In this document: positions 47,107-58,329 of the stretch, piece after piece
Layout: each line of letters starts with the position of its first letter
Numbering within the stretch: position 1 is the first letter of the stretch
Assembly (NCBI RefSeq): GCF_014841115.1
Contig: NZ_JACYTP010000006.1
Location: forward strand, 62,001-126,000
DNA: 64,000 nucleotides
Origin: Photobacterium arenosum
GTDB lineage: Bacteria; Pseudomonadota; Gammaproteobacteria; Enterobacterales; Vibrionaceae
Reading direction: 5' to 3'
Made by a program: the position numbers and the translations under genes
The notes under the pieces: model-generated
What the model was told of the DNA's origin: nothing
The model's database searches: none
The model's input: only the letters and a program-made list of their open reading frames with translations

Positions 47107-48150
47107 ATGACATTATTCCACTCCGCTCCCCAGTCTTTGTGCATCCTGCGCCTGTCGGCGATTGGTGATGTCTGCAACAGTATTGCCATGGCACAGGCTA
47201 TCCAGCGGCAATGGCCTCAAACGCGCCTGACCTGGATCTGCGGTAAAGCAGAGGCACGGCTGCTGAAAGATTTACCGGGCATCAGGGTGATCATCTTCGA
47301 TAAAAAGCAGGGCTGGCAGGGTTACAAAGCTGTCTGGCAGGCACTCAAAGGCGAACGTTTTGATGCGCTTTTGCATATGCAAACCGCCATTCGTGCCAGT
47401 ATCGTCAGTCTCGGTATCAACGCCAGATACAAGCTGGGATTTGATGCCGCCCGCAGCAGCGATCTTCAGCAGCTGTTCACCAATGTGAAAGTCCCGTCAC
47501 CGGATTCCCCCCATGTGCTGGATGGCTTCATGCAGTTTGCCGCCACTCTGGGCGTTACCGATCTGACACCTAAGTGGGATATCCCTTTATCTGAAGATGA
47601 CCACCGTTGGGCCGATCAGCAAATCCATCAGGACGCAACATTGGTCATCACACCCGCAGCCAGTAAAGGCTATAAAAACTGGACGCCGGAAGGGTATGCC
47701 GAATTAGCCCGCCATGCCCGCCAGCAGGGCTATGAGATCATTCTGGCCGGCAGCCCGGCAAAGATTGAGATTGATCTGGGCAATGCCATTGAAGAAAATC
47801 TGAATTTTCCGATCACCAACCTGATTGGCCAGAGCAGCCTGAAACAACTGCTGGCCCTGCTACAGAAAGCAGCACTGGTGTGCGCGCCGGATACCGGCCC
47901 GGCCCACATGGCGGTGGCTGTCGGTACCCCGGTGCTGGGATTGTATGCCCACCATAACCCCAAACGTACCGGCCCTTACCTGTCACGGCAGTATGTAGTG
48001 AGTGTATACGATGAATGCATTGCGGCCGAAACAGGTAAAGCCCCTGAGTTGCTGCCCTGGCGCAGCCGGGTCAAAGATGACGCAGCGATGAAACGTATCA
48101 CGGCAGAGCGCGTCATCGCTATGTTCGACAAAATTACCTCTGAACTGTGA
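47107..48150 (+). CDS. opsX: OpsX-like heptosyltransferase I (GT9)
   Basis: The 347-residue GT9 enzyme starts MTLFHSAPQSLCILRLSAIG. This resembles Haemophilus OpsX, which adds the first heptose to Kdo, more than E. coli WaaC. DALLHMQTAIRAS, TPAASKGYKNWTPEGYAE and the donor-site CAPDTGPAHMAVAVGTP are conserved. The start follows an aggt ribosome-binding sequence; an in-frame extension of 69 residues overlaps kdkA and is not supported. With waaF it completes the Hep-Hep inner core. Confidence 0.88.
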   Translation: MTLFHSAPQSLCILRLSAIGDVCNSIAMAQAIQRQWPQTRLTWICGKAEARLLKDLPGIRVIIFDKKQGWQGYKAVWQALKGERFDALLHMQTAIRASIVSLGINARYKLGFDAARSSDLQQLFTNVKVPSPDSPHVLDGFMQFAATLGVTDLTPKWDIPLSEDDHRWADQQIHQDATLVITPAASKGYKNWTPEGYAELARHARQQGYEIILAGSPAKIEIDLGNAIEENLNFPITNLIGQSSLKQLLALLQKAALVCAPDTGPAHMAVAVGTPVLGLYAHHNPKRTGPYLSRQYVVSVYDECIAAETGKAPELLPWRSRVKDDAAMKRITAERVIAMFDKITSEL

Positions 48151-48296
48151 TCGTATGCATTTCAGACGAAATGAAAGCGATAGATTGATCCCTGAATCAG
48201 GGCCGGGGTTTTACATTCCCCACCCCGGTCGGCATAATCGTTCGCATATCACTGCTTTGACAGTCACTACTCATCTACCTGAAAACTGGACACCTA

Positions 48297-49078
48297 ATGG
48301 CGCCTAACACCTCCAACACCACTTTGGGTGTGCTGATGATCATCAAGAACGAAGCCAAGCATCTGGCTGGCTGCCTGGATACGGTGAAAGACTGGGTCGA
48401 CGAAATTGTAATTATTGACTCCGGCAGTACGGATGATTCGGAAGACATTGCCCGTCGTTACACAGATAAATTCTTCCGCTATGACGACTGGCCCGGCTTT
48501 GGCCCGCAGCGCCAGCGCGCCCAGCAGCATGCAACCACAGATTGGGTACTGGTGCTGGATGCCGATGAGAGGGTCACCCCTGAGCTGAAAGCGGCAATAC
48601 AGTCTGCGGTCAGCAGCAACCCGACCGGTGTTGCCTTTAAGATAAACCGCCTGAGCGACGCCTTTGGCAAAACCATCCACCATTCGGGCTGGTCGCCGGA
48701 TTGGGTGATCCGCCTGTACCGCCGCGACGAAACCCGCTACAACGATGCCCTGGTGCATGAAAAAGTGCTGACGGATGGCCTGACTGTCCGCCCGCTAGAA
48801 GGCCGGTTACTGCATTTTACCTATGACAATCTGCACCATTACATAGGCAAGACCACCCAATACCTCAAAGCCTGGACGGATGAACGCGAAGGCCGGAAAA
48901 AAGCCGGACTGGGTACCGCTTTGCTGCATGCCCTTGCCAGTTTTCTGAAAATGTACATTCTTAAGCTCGGTTTTCTGGATGGTCGCCATGGTTTTATTCT
49001 GGCGTGGCTCAGCATGCACTCGACCTTCGTAAAATATATTGATCTCTGGCTACGGGATTATCAAAAAGAGAGAAATCA

Positions 49079-49082
<4 letters not shown>
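48297..49082 (+). CDS. waaE: Glycosyltransferase family 2, WaaE/LgtF-like
   Basis: A 261-residue GT2 enzyme: LGVLMIIKNEAKHLAGCLDTV, DEIVIIDSGSTDD, LVLDADERV (DXD region) and SGWSPDWVIRLYRRD. This pattern fits the WaaE/KdtX/LgtF group, which adds a beta-1,4-glucose to heptose I. In Klebsiella and Serratia waaE is also next to coaD. It overlaps the next GT2 gene by four bases. The acceptor is inferred from context. Confidence 0.85.
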
Positions 49083-50352
<1,270 letters not shown>

Positions 50353-50375
50353 CACTCAAACCGAACACTCAGAAC

Positions 50376-50410
50376 TGACGGCTCGCCACTTAGCGCGCCG
50401 TCATGTTTTA
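50376..50410. terminator. Terminator-like hairpin between coaD and the epimerase gene
   Basis: The stem tgacggc / gccgtca encloses a GC-rich inner stem and is followed by tgtttta. It overlaps the stop codon of the convergent epimerase gene. The T run is short, so efficiency is uncertain. Confidence 0.5.
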
Positions 50411-51421
50411 CTTCCCCTGATGGCCGTAATACCCCAGATACCAGTCCACAAATTGCTGCACCCCCTGTTCAATACCCACCTGTGGCCTGAATCCTGTCGC
50501 CTCAAATAAATCGTCGGTGTTGGCAAAGGTGGCATAAACGTCGCCCGGCTGCATCGGCAGGAAGTCTTTGCTGGCCTCTCTGCCCAGTGCCTTTTCCAGC
50601 GCGGCAATAAAGTCCATCAGCTTAACCGGCTGACCATGGCCGATGTTATACACACGGTACGGCGCGGAACTGCTGGCCGCAGAGCCCTGTTCGGCGCTCC
50701 AGTCAGGCTGGCGGGCAGGAATCACATCCTGAATTCTGACCACACCTTCAGCGATATCATCAATGTAGGTGAAATCGCGCTGCATATCGCCGTGGTTATA
50801 TACCTCGATCGGCTGCCCGGCCATGACCGCTTCAGCAAAACGAAATAATGCCATATCGGGTCTGCCCCACGGCCCGTACACAGTAAAAAAGCGCAAGCCC
50901 GTGGTAGGCAGACCATAGAGGTGGGAATAGGTGTGTGCCATCAGTTCATTGGCTTTTTTGGTGGCGGCATACAGGGATACCGGATGATCGACGCTGTCAG
51001 AGGTCGAGAAAGGCTGCTTGCGATTAAGGCCATACACAGAGCTGGAAGAAGCATACACCAGATGCTCAACCTGATGACGGCGACAGCCTTCCAGAATCGT
51101 CAGGTGGCCGATCAAATTACTGTCAGCGTAGGTCATAGGGTTGTCCAGCGAATAGCGAACCCCGGCCTGCGCGGCCAGATGGATAACTCTCTCAAATCTG
51201 TGGGTGAGAAACAAACGGGCAATGGCTTCCCTGTCTGCGATATCGCAATCCAGCACCAAAAGCGCCGGATGGGCAATATGCCTGACTCTGGCCTGCTTCA
51301 GCTTCACATCGTAGTAGCTGTTGAAATTATCAATGCCCACCACTTCATGGCCCATATGGCACAAACGCTGAGCCACTGCACTGCCAATGAAACCGGCCAC
51401 TCCTGTTACCAAAATGCGCAT
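50408..51421 (-). CDS. UDP-glucuronate 4-epimerase-like nucleotide-sugar epimerase
   Basis: From ATG 51421 (ggggtgtgc before it) the protein has 337 residues. The extended SDR features are MRILVTGVAGFIGSAVAQ, HLAAQAGVRYSL, YASSSSVYGLN and YAATKKANE (YxxxK). AQAGVRYS and TVYGPWGRPDMALF are typical of the UDP-glucuronate 4-epimerase branch, which supplies UDP-galacturonate for core, capsule or O-antigen. It converges on coaD. Its substrate should be regarded as probable only. Confidence 0.85.
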   Translation of the reverse strand: MRILVTGVAGFIGSAVAQRLCHMGHEVVGIDNFNSYYDVKLKQARVRHIAHPALLVLDCDIADREAIARLFLTHRFERVIHLAAQAGVRYSLDNPMTYADSNLIGHLTILEGCRRHQVEHLVYASSSSVYGLNRKQPFSTSDSVDHPVSLYAATKKANELMAHTYSHLYGLPTTGLRFFTVYGPWGRPDMALFRFAEAVMAGQPIEVYNHGDMQRDFTYIDDIAEGVVRIQDVIPARQPDWSAEQGSAASSSAPYRVYNIGHGQPVKLMDFIAALEKALGREASKDFLPMQPGDVYATFANTDDLFEATGFRPQVGIEQGVQQFVDWYLGYYGHQGK

Positions 51422-51504
51422 GCACACCCCCGAAGAAGGCGTGTTGCTGCCCACCTTCTCTTCCCTAAAGACAGATATGAGGGCCTATCTCTCTGACAAA
51501 CTTA

Positions 51505-52314
51505 TTATCGTTGGCACTCACTACAATAGACTGTAGCACGCTGGCCGATTTTGACCTCATTCAGGATATGCCCACAGTTCGGACAGGGTTTCCCCGCCTT
51601 TCCATAGACTTGCAACTCTTGTGCAAAATAGCCCGGCTTACCGTCACTTTGTTTGAAATCTTTCAGTGTTGTACCGCCCTGAGCAATCGCCTTACTCAGC
51701 ACCCGCTTGATTTCATCGACCAGAGCAGCCAGTCGCTCAGCCGTCAGTTGCCCTGCCGGAGTCTGCGGATGAATACGCGCCGCAAACAGGGACTCATTAG
51801 CATAGATGTTACCGACACCCACTACTACCTGGTTATCCATGATGAACTGTTTAATGACGGTGCGCTTGCCCTGGGCTTTTTTCGCCAGATAGCCGGCATC
51901 GAAGTCCTCAGCCAAAGGCTCTGGCCCGAGCTTACTCAGCACAGGATGTTCGCTGTCACGCTCCTGCCACAGCCAGGCACCAAACCGGCGGGGGTCGTTA
52001 TAACGCAGCACTTCACCACTGGCGAGCAGCACATCAACATGATCGTGTTTAACCGGTGGCACTTCGGCGGGCAAGATACGTAAGCTGCCTGACATCCCCA
52101 GATGAATAATGGCAAAACCGGCATCCGTTTCCAGTAACAAGTATTTGGCTCTGCGCGTCACACCACGAATGATCTGCCCCTGTAATAACTGTAATTCAGC
52201 AGGGATAGGCCAACGCAGGCTGGCATTGCGAACCGTCACACTGATGACGGTCTGGCCCACCACATGAGGCGTGATCCCCATGCGGCTGACTTCAACTTCA
52301 GGTAATTCAGGCAT
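51505..52314 (-). CDS. mutM: Formamidopyrimidine-DNA glycosylase
   Basis: MutM (Fpg) removes 8-oxoguanine and nicks the strand. The 269-residue protein begins [11 protein letters not shown]; Pro2 is the Schiff-base nucleophile and Glu3 the catalytic acid. The H2TH region ([12 protein letters not shown]) and C-terminal zinc finger (CPNCGHILN ... CSECQR) are intact. E. coli also keeps mutM near coaD and rpmBG. A small membrane-protein gene precedes it on the same strand. Confidence 0.96.
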   Translation of the reverse strand: MPELPEVEVSRMGITPHVVGQTVISVTVRNASLRWPIPAELQLLQGQIIRGVTRRAKYLLLETDAGFAIIHLGMSGSLRILPAEVPPVKHDHVDVLLASGEVLRYNDPRRFGAWLWQERDSEHPVLSKLGPEPLAEDFDAGYLAKKAQGKRTVIKQFIMDNQVVVGVGNIYANESLFAARIHPQTPAGQLTAERLAALVDEIKRVLSKAIAQGGTTLKDFKQSDGKPGYFAQELQVYGKAGKPCPNCGHILNEVKIGQRATVYCSECQR

Positions 52315-52355
52315 CTTCTCTCTGGTTAATCTTAGCTGTTGGTGAGTGCAGGATA

Positions 52356-52841
52356 TCAGATTTCAGGGAACAGGTAGCTGGCCTCGACGGTAATCGCCAG
52401 CCATTCTCCCTGCCAGTTTTGCAATAACCAGAACTGAGGAAGCTGATACACAGTCAGGCGGTAAGGCTCTTCATGATTTTCCAGCCACACTTCCACGCTA
52501 CGCGGCGATGCCAGCTTATCGTTCAGCTGGGCAAAGGTTTCTGAGTCAATTTTAGTACCGGCGACATCCTGCCAGTTTGCCACTATGGCCGACGGATCAC
52601 CGGCTATGACGGGCTCAGATTGCCAGTCTTGGAGATGACGGCTGAAAATAACACTGGGCAGCACCAGCTTTTCAATGCTGCTGTCAGCAGGGAGTAAGCG
52701 TACTAATCCGACGGACTCTTGCTCGACCGGGGTGGCCTGCATCAGCCGCTGCTGAATCAATTCAGGCAGCTGAATCATAGCTAAAAACAGCAATACCCCA
52801 ATGATGATGATGTTGTTCCATCCCTTGCGCGACAGTTTCAT
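52356..52841 (-). CDS. Conserved inner-membrane-anchored protein of unknown function
   Basis: I do not recognise this 161-residue protein. From ATG 52841, after ggagag, it has a basic N-terminus ([10 protein letters not shown]), one membrane helix at about 11-27 ([15 protein letters not shown]) and a soluble periplasmic-side domain rich in Trp and Leu, with no cysteines. It lies 41 bases upstream of mutM and probably shares its transcript; a similar small protein seems to sit here in vibrios. A longer in-frame start overlaps the rpmG terminator and is unlikely. Confidence 0.75.
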   Translation of the reverse strand: MKLSRKGWNNIIIIGVLLFLAMIQLPELIQQRLMQATPVEQESVGLVRLLPADSSIEKLVLPSVIFSRHLQDWQSEPVIAGDPSAIVANWQDVAGTKIDSETFAQLNDKLASPRSVEVWLENHEEPYRLTVYQLPQFWLLQNWQGEWLAITVEASYLFPEI

Positions 52842-52901
52842 CGTCTCTCCAGCAGTAAGTATGAATGAGTGATCATAATCCGCTTCCTGACCGACAGCCA
52901 T

Positions 52902-52929
52902 AAAAAAACCCAGCCTTGGCTGGGTTTTT
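52902..52929 (-). terminator. Terminator after rpmB-rpmG
   Basis: The stem cccagcc / ggctggg sits in an A7/T5 context just past rpmG. On the reverse strand it ends with seven T residues. Confidence 0.85.
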
Positions 52930-52951
52930 ATCAAAAAGCAGAATAAACCAA

Positions 52952-53119
52952 TTACTTGATTTTTGCTTCTTTGTACAAAACGTGCTGGCGAACAACTGGA
53001 TCAAATTTCTTGATCTCAAATTTGCCTGGCATGTTACGTTTGTTTTTGTCGGTAGTGTAGAAGTGTCCTGTGCCGGCAGATGATACCAGACGGATCTTCT
53101 CACGAATGCCTTTAGCCAT
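52952..53119 (-). CDS. rpmG: 50S ribosomal protein L33
   Basis: Reading the reverse strand from 53119 gives a 55-residue protein starting [20 protein letters not shown] and ending VLYKEAKIK, the exact length and sequence type of L33. It has no cysteines, so it is the zinc-independent (C-) form. It lies 13 bases after rpmB, the universal rpmB-rpmG pair. The ribosome-binding site is aggat-like before the ATG. Confidence 0.96.
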   Translation of the reverse strand: MAKGIREKIRLVSSAGTGHFYTTDKNKRNMPGKFEIKKFDPVVRQHVLYKEAKIK

Positions 53120-53132
53120 TCTTCAAATCCTC

Positions 53133-53369
53133 TTAAACGTTCTCGCCGCGAACACGCATTTCAGACAGAACGGTATCAATACCTTTCTTATCAATGATAC
53201 GCATGCCTTTCGCAGAAAGACGTAGTTTAACGAAGCGTTTTTCGCTTTCTACCCAGAAACGATGAGTTTGCAGGTTCGGCAGAAAACGACGCTTGGTGGC
53301 ATTACGTGCGTGTGAACGGTTGTTACCCGTTACAGGACGTTTACCAGTTACTTGGCATACTCGGGACAT
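53133..53369 (-). CDS. rpmB: 50S ribosomal protein L28
   Basis: The 78-residue protein from ATG 53369 starts [20 protein letters not shown] and matches L28 in length (E. coli 78). It assembles into the large subunit near the E site. A five-residue in-frame extension is possible but the ggag ribosome-binding site fits the shorter form. It is cotranscribed with rpmG. Confidence 0.97.
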   Translation of the reverse strand: MSRVCQVTGKRPVTGNNRSHARNATKRRFLPNLQTHRFWVESEKRFVKLRLSAKGMRIIDKKGIDTVLSEMRVRGENV

Positions 53370-53544
53370 TACTGTCTTCTCCAAATCGTTTCAGCTCGAT
53401 ATCAACCGCGATTAACCGAACGCAAAAAGCATTCCACCTAACCGAAGCTATCAAAGGTCGCGCATTATACTAAGTCAAAACCAGTTGCTCAAGTCCCGAG
53501 CAGATCCTTTCTCGTCTTTTTGATCAATTTCGGCCTAGTTTGAC

Positions 53545-53571
53545 ATCAAGCTGAGCAATAATCAGCTTGAT
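53545..53571 (-). terminator. Perfect 10-bp hairpin after radC
   Basis: The arms atcaagctga and tcagcttgat pair perfectly around a seven-base loop, beginning two bases past the radC stop. The sequence after it on the reverse strand (gtcaaac) is not T-rich, so termination would be weak or Rho-dependent. Confidence 0.45.
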
Positions 53572-53573
53572 AG

Positions 53574-54248
53574 TTACAGCCATCCTCTTTCAGCAAAAGA
53601 AACCACTTCCCCGTCTCCGACGACAAAATGATCGAGGATCCGAATATCTACCAAGGCCAGCGCATCGCTGATCCTCTGAGTAATTCGCCGATCGGCCTGA
53701 CTTGGCTCCGCCACGCCTGAGGGGTGATTATGCGCTAAAATCAACGCCGCTGCATTAAGTTCCAGTGATCTTTTTACCACCTCTCTCGGATAAACACTGG
53801 CGGCATCAATCGTTCCTTCAAACATCACCTCACCGCTAATCACCCTGTGCTGGTTATCCAGAAACAACACATAAAATGCCTCACGATGGCGATCACGCAG
53901 CATCCGGCTCAAATATTGCCGCGTGTATTCAGGACTGCTGAGAGCCTCACCTTTCGCCAGTTTCTCTGATAAATAACGCAGGCTCATCTCCAGCACCGCC
54001 TGCAGCTGGACATATTTAGCCGGCCCCAGCCCTTTGTGCTGGCAAAAGGTTTTGCAATCAGCCGCCAGTAACGCACGCAGAGAACCGAACTCATCCAGCA
54101 GCTGGCCGGCCAGCTCAATCACATTCACGCCCGGCAGACCCGTGCGTAGAAAAATGGCCAGCAGCTCTGCATCCGACAGCGCATTGGCCCCACGCTGCAG
54201 CAATTTTTCCCTGGGACGCGATTCCGCAGGCAAATGTTTCAATACCAT
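53574..54248 (-). CDS. radC: RadC-family JAB/MPN-domain protein
   Basis: The 224-residue protein has an N-terminal helix-hairpin-helix-like region (about 1-80, [21 protein letters not shown]) and a C-terminal JAB/MPN domain with the metal motif [14 protein letters not shown] (about 170-183). RadC was named for DNA repair, but that role has been disproved in E. coli; its true activity is uncertain. The neighbours are rpmB and coaBC, as in E. coli. Confidence 0.94.
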   Translation of the reverse strand: MVLKHLPAESRPREKLLQRGANALSDAELLAIFLRTGLPGVNVIELAGQLLDEFGSLRALLAADCKTFCQHKGLGPAKYVQLQAVLEMSLRYLSEKLAKGEALSSPEYTRQYLSRMLRDRHREAFYVLFLDNQHRVISGEVMFEGTIDAASVYPREVVKRSLELNAAALILAHNHPSGVAEPSQADRRITQRISDALALVDIRILDHFVVGDGEVVSFAERGWL

Positions 54249-54506
54249 GGCGCTTCAACCCTTTCACTGTGTCTGCGCCAAAGAAACGCACATGTTGCTC
54301 CCGAGACAAAGCCCGGTACTTGAAAATGCGGCGCCAGGCGCAGCTCTGGTGTCTTGTTACAATGTTCCGGCCTTGCCGTGTCGAGCGATAGCTCGGTCTC
54401 TGCCCTCCATCACAGCCTGACGGCATTTTTCTCACGACTAAAGCGATGAAACCTCATCACTTTGGTGATATCTTGTTGCCAGTTTTTTCACGACACAGGC
54501 AAGCGA

Positions 54507-55718
54507 ATGAAAACTCTGGCAGGAAAGAAAATACTTCTGGGGATCAGCGGCGGCATCGCAGCATACAAGTGTGCAGAGCTGACACGGCGTCTGATTGAAC
54601 GAGGCGCAGAGGTTCGCGTCGTCATGACCCCGGCCGCCAAGGAATTCATTACCCCGCTTACCATGCAGGCCGTTTCCGGTCACCCGGTGGCCGACAGCCT
54701 GCTCGACCCCGCCGCCGAAGCCTCCATGGGCCATATTGAACTGGCAAAATGGGCCGATTTAGTGCTGCTGGCACCCGCCTCCGCCGATCTGATTGCCCGC
54801 CTTCGTGCCGGTATGGGCAACGACCTGCTGACGACTTTATGTCTGGCCACCAGCGCGCCTATTGCTGTCGCGCCCGCCATGAACCAGCAAATGTATCGTC
54901 AGCCTGCCACCCAGGATAACTTGTCTGTGCTGGCAAGCTGGGGACATAGAATCTGGGGTCCAGCCAGCGGCGAGCAAGCCTGTGGCGATGTCGGCCCGGG
55001 TCGGATGCTGGAACCTATGGCACTGGTAAGTGAGATAGAAAACGCATGCCAGCCACAAGACCTGGCCGGTGTCCGTATCGCCATTACTGCCGGCCCGACC
55101 AGAGAAGCCCTGGATCCGGTACGCTACCTCTCCAACCACAGCTCAGGCAAAATGGGCTTCGCCATCGCGCAGGCTGCAGCACAACGCGGTGCCAGCGTCA
55201 CGCTGATCAGTGGCCCGGTCAACCTTGCCACCCCGGCCGGCGTTAACCGTATCAATGTGGAAAGTGCTGCAGACATGCACCAGGCCGCCACTGAGCAGGC
55301 AAAGGCGCATGATATTTTTATTGGCTGCGCGGCAGTGGCCGATTTCCGCCCGGCGGAAATAGCGTCACAAAAAATGAAAAAGCAGCAAGGACAAGACGAG
55401 CTGGCACTGAAACTGGTGAAAAATCCGGATATTATCGCCAGCGTCGCTGCTCTGACTGACCAACGTCCGTTTACGGTAGGCTTTGCTGCCGAAACACAAG
55501 ACGTCGCGCGCTATGCGCAGGACAAGCTGCAGCGTAAAAACCTCGACCTGATTTGTGCCAATGATGTCGCGCAGCAGGGACAAGGATTTAACAGTGATAG
55601 CAATGCCCTTCACCTGTATTGGAAGAACGGTGACAAGGCACTGCCCCTGACAGACAAAGCATCACTGGGGCGACAATTAATTACTGAGATCATCAACCGC
55701 TACAAAGCGCAAGACTAA
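54507..55718 (+). CDS. coaBC: Bifunctional phosphopantothenoylcysteine decarboxylase/synthase
   Basis: CoaBC (Dfp) ligates cysteine to 4'-phosphopantothenate with CTP and decarboxylates the product, two steps of CoA synthesis. From ATG 54507 the protein has 403 residues (E. coli 406). The FMN-dependent CoaC domain begins [18 protein letters not shown], with the PxMNxxMW-like [10 protein letters not shown]; the CoaB domain starts at about 190 with [18 protein letters not shown]. In E. coli dut follows; here the next gene is slmA, with a 207-base gap and no dut. Confidence 0.96.
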   Translation: MKTLAGKKILLGISGGIAAYKCAELTRRLIERGAEVRVVMTPAAKEFITPLTMQAVSGHPVADSLLDPAAEASMGHIELAKWADLVLLAPASADLIARLRAGMGNDLLTTLCLATSAPIAVAPAMNQQMYRQPATQDNLSVLASWGHRIWGPASGEQACGDVGPGRMLEPMALVSEIENACQPQDLAGVRIAITAGPTREALDPVRYLSNHSSGKMGFAIAQAAAQRGASVTLISGPVNLATPAGVNRINVESAADMHQAATEQAKAHDIFIGCAAVADFRPAEIASQKMKKQQGQDELALKLVKNPDIIASVAALTDQRPFTVGFAAETQDVARYAQDKLQRKNLDLICANDVAQQGQGFNSDSNALHLYWKNGDKALPLTDKASLGRQLITEIINRYKAQD

Positions 55719-55925
55719 GCCGATTTCGTTGAACTCTCAGCGAAACCGGCAAAAGCACTAAGCGGTTCATTCATTTTTGGCAGCCAGCTCTCAAGCTTAC
55801 ACTCTGGCTGTCGATACAGATAACACTGCCTGATCCAGACACTTTCCATGCCCTGTGCGCATGGCTAAGATAGTCAGGCTTTTTCTGTCCGGACACAGTC
55901 TTATATCGAAAAGGAACGGTTATTC

Positions 55926-56516
55926 ATGGCTGGCAATAAAAAAAACAACCGCCGCGAAGAAATCTTACAAGCGCTGGCTGAAATGCTGGAATCCAACCAG
56001 GGGAGTCAGCGCATTACTACCGCTAAACTGGCTGCTCAGGTGGGCGTTTCCGAAGCGGCACTGTATCGCCACTTTCCCAGTAAAGCCCGTATGTTTGAAG
56101 GCTTGATCGAATTTATTGAAGACTCGATCACTACACGTATTAACCGTATCCTGGATGACGAAAAAGACACCATGACCCGCCTGCGTATGGTGCTGCAGTT
56201 ATTGCTGGTATTTGCCGAGCGCAACCCCGGGCTTACCCGCATCATGACAGGCCATGCCCTGATGTTTGAGCAAGACAGGTTACAGTCGCGTATCAACCAG
56301 CTGTTCGAGCGCATTGAAACCCAGCTGCGTCAGATCCTGCGTGAGCGCAAACTGCGCGAAGGCCGTGGTTTCCCCATTGATGAAAACCTGTTATCCGCCC
56401 AGCTGCTGGGCCAGGTAGAAGGCAGCTATAACCGCTTTGTGCGCTCCAGCTTCCGTCACAAGCCGAATGACAATTTCGATGCTTACTGGGAACTGCTGAC
56501 CGGTCAGCTGAGCTAA
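55926..56516 (+). CDS. slmA: Nucleoid occlusion factor SlmA
   Basis: SlmA is a TetR-family DNA-binding protein that blocks FtsZ assembly over the nucleoid. The 196-residue product (E. coli 198) begins [20 protein letters not shown], with the helix-turn-helix [21 protein letters not shown] at about 29-49, shown here as two halves joined at AQVG. It lies between coaBC and pyrE, as expected. It ends at a bidirectional terminator. Confidence 0.95.
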   Translation: MAGNKKNNRREEILQALAEMLESNQGSQRITTAKLAAQVGVSEAALYRHFPSKARMFEGLIEFIEDSITTRINRILDDEKDTMTRLRMVLQLLLVFAERNPGLTRIMTGHALMFEQDRLQSRINQLFERIETQLRQILRERKLREGRGFPIDENLLSAQLLGQVEGSYNRFVRSSFRHKPNDNFDAYWELLTGQLS

Positions 56517-56589
56517 CCTTTTCATCCCCTCTCTTGTATCGGGCTCAGCACACATCAGTATCGAGAACGCAGTCGTATTCTGAACACAG

Positions 56590-56620
56590 AAAAAAGGGTT
56601 GGCACATTGCCAACCCTTTT
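56590..56620. terminator. Bidirectional terminator between slmA and pyrE
   Basis: The nine-base stem gggttggca / tgccaaccc with a three-base loop is flanked by A and T runs, serving both convergent genes. Confidence 0.88.
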
Positions 56621-56656
56621 CCTTTGCACGCTCTGCCCTGCAACAAGCAGAATCAA

Positions 56657-57298
56657 TCAGATACCATACTGAGCGCGATACGCTTTCACCGCTTCCAGGT
56701 GCGCGTCCATACCATCCTGCTCTTCCAGATAGCTCACCACATCACCCAGAGAAACAATAGAGATCACTGCACAACCGAAGTCGCGCTCGACTTCCTGAAT
56801 CGCAGAGAGTTCGCCTTTGCCTTTTTCCTGACGGTCAATCGCCACCAGCACACCGGCCAGATCTGCTCCATTGGCCTGGATGATTTCCATCGACTCGCGG
56901 ATTGCCGTGCCAGCCGTAATCACATCATCAACCAGCATAATGCGGCCTTCCAGCGGGCTGCCCACCAGATTGCCGCCTTCACCGTGGTTTTTGGCTTCTT
57001 TGCGGTTAAAACAGTAAGGCGTGTCCACATCATGGTGATCGGCCAGCGCGACCGCTGTCGTGGTCGCGATCGGAATGCCTTTATAAGCAGGACCAAACAA
57101 GACATCAAACTCAATACCGGAATCTGCCAGTGCCGCGGCATAAAAGCGGCCCAGACGCGCCAGATCGCGACCAGTATTAAACAGGCCGGCATTAAAGAAA
57201 TACGGGCTCTGACGGCCAGACTTCAGGGTGAACTCACCAAACTTCAATACGCCTTTTTCCAAAGCAAATTCGATGAACTGACGCTGATATGCTTTCAT
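56657..57298 (-). CDS. pyrE: Orotate phosphoribosyltransferase
   Basis: PyrE makes orotidine 5'-phosphate from orotate and PRPP in pyrimidine synthesis. The start at 57298 ([16 protein letters not shown]) follows gaggag and gives 213 residues, exactly as in E. coli. The PRPP motif [13 protein letters not shown] and the orotate-binding [11 protein letters not shown] are conserved. It follows rph with an attenuator-like terminator in between, so expression probably responds to UTP as in enteric bacteria. Confidence 0.97.
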   Translation of the reverse strand: MKAYQRQFIEFALEKGVLKFGEFTLKSGRQSPYFFNAGLFNTGRDLARLGRFYAAALADSGIEFDVLFGPAYKGIPIATTTAVALADHHDVDTPYCFNRKEAKNHGEGGNLVGSPLEGRIMLVDDVITAGTAIRESMEIIQANGADLAGVLVAIDRQEKGKGELSAIQEVERDFGCAVISIVSLGDVVSYLEEQDGMDAHLEAVKAYRAQYGI

Positions 57299-57385
57299 TG
57301 TTTCTCCTCGAGCGATTGGTCGCATGCTTCAGCCAGACACGGGCGCTGGCCGGTCAATCCCCCGCAGCCTTCGCTTGCTGCAGGC

Positions 57386-57414
57386 AAAAAAAAGCGGCTC
57401 CGACAGGAACCGCT
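57386..57414 (-). terminator. rph-pyrE intercistronic attenuator
   Basis: On the reverse strand agcggttcc pairs with ggagccgct (one G-U) and is followed by eight T residues, nine bases after the rph stop codon. A second hairpin (cctgcagc / gctgcggg) follows before pyrE. This is the layout of the E. coli pyrE attenuator, where low UTP slows polymerase, keeps ribosomes close on rph and prevents termination. Confidence 0.8.
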
Positions 57415-57423
57415 CCAAAAACA

Positions 57424-58140
57424 TTAACTTTCCAGCGAAGCCTGCTGGATAGTGATGATCTCGGCAATGCCGTCTTTGGCTAACGACAGCATCTCCATTA
57501 ATTCTTCAGTGCTGAAGGCATCTCCTTCAGCCGTCCCCTGAATCTCAATAATCTTGCCATCACTGTTCATAATGACATTCATATCGGTCTCGGCATTCGA
57601 GTCTTCCGCATAATCCAGATCGCACACTGGCGTACCCTGGTAGATGCCCACAGACACGGCAGCGATAGTGGTTTTCAGCGGGTTTTTCTTGAGCTGGCCT
57701 TTTTCCAGCATCAGATTAATCGCATCTGTCAGTGCCACCATGGCCCCTGTGATAGATGCGGTGCGCGTACCACCGTCGGCCTGAATCACATCACAGTCGA
57801 CCGTGATCATCTGCTCACCCAGCACTTCCAGATCCACTGCCGCGCGCAGGCTGCGGGCAATCAGGCGCTGAATTTCCAGTGTCCGCCCGCCCTGCTTACC
57901 GTTAGCCGCTTCGCGACGGTTACGGGAATGAGTCGCGCGTGGCAGCATGCCGTATTCCGCCGTTACCCAGCCCTGGCCTTTGCCTTTCAGCCAGCGCGGC
58001 ACATTTTCTTCAACGCTGGCAGTACAAATGACCTTGGTATCGCCAAACTCAACCAATACCGACCCTTCGGCATGGGCGGTGAAATGACGGGTGATAGTAA
58101 TAGGACGAACTTGACTGGCACTTCTTCCACTTGGACGCAT
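57424..58140 (-). CDS. rph: Ribonuclease PH
   Basis: RNase PH is a phosphorolytic 3' exonuclease that trims tRNA ends. The 238-residue protein (E. coli 238) begins [20 protein letters not shown] and shows the phosphate-binding [11 protein letters not shown] and RSLRAAVD region. No frameshift is present (E. coli K-12 has one). Its translation drives the pyrE attenuator downstream. Confidence 0.97.
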   Translation of the reverse strand: MRPSGRSASQVRPITITRHFTAHAEGSVLVEFGDTKVICTASVEENVPRWLKGKGQGWVTAEYGMLPRATHSRNRREAANGKQGGRTLEIQRLIARSLRAAVDLEVLGEQMITVDCDVIQADGGTRTASITGAMVALTDAINLMLEKGQLKKNPLKTTIAAVSVGIYQGTPVCDLDYAEDSNAETDMNVIMNSDGKIIEIQGTAEGDAFSTEELMEMLSLAKDGIAEIITIQQASLES

Positions 58141-58329
58141 CGGGTTTCACCTTGGCTGATATTGAGTGCTGAGCGCTGACCGAACCGCGGTCAGCAGACA
58201 TTAACCGGCGATTATAGCCAGATCTGCGCCGCAGTGCACGCTTGTCAGCAGGCTCCCGCCCCGGAGAGATTTCCATTATTCGTATCGGCGCGTATAATCA
58301 AGCCATCATTTCTTAAGGGCCGACAGCCA

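Noticed and set aside
48196-48233. GC hairpin (ccggggt / accccgg) before the WaaE-like gene as a terminator
   Set aside because: No T run follows; could be incidental.
56534-57427. Forward 297-codon frame across pyrE
   Set aside because: Antisense to pyrE and spans two terminators.
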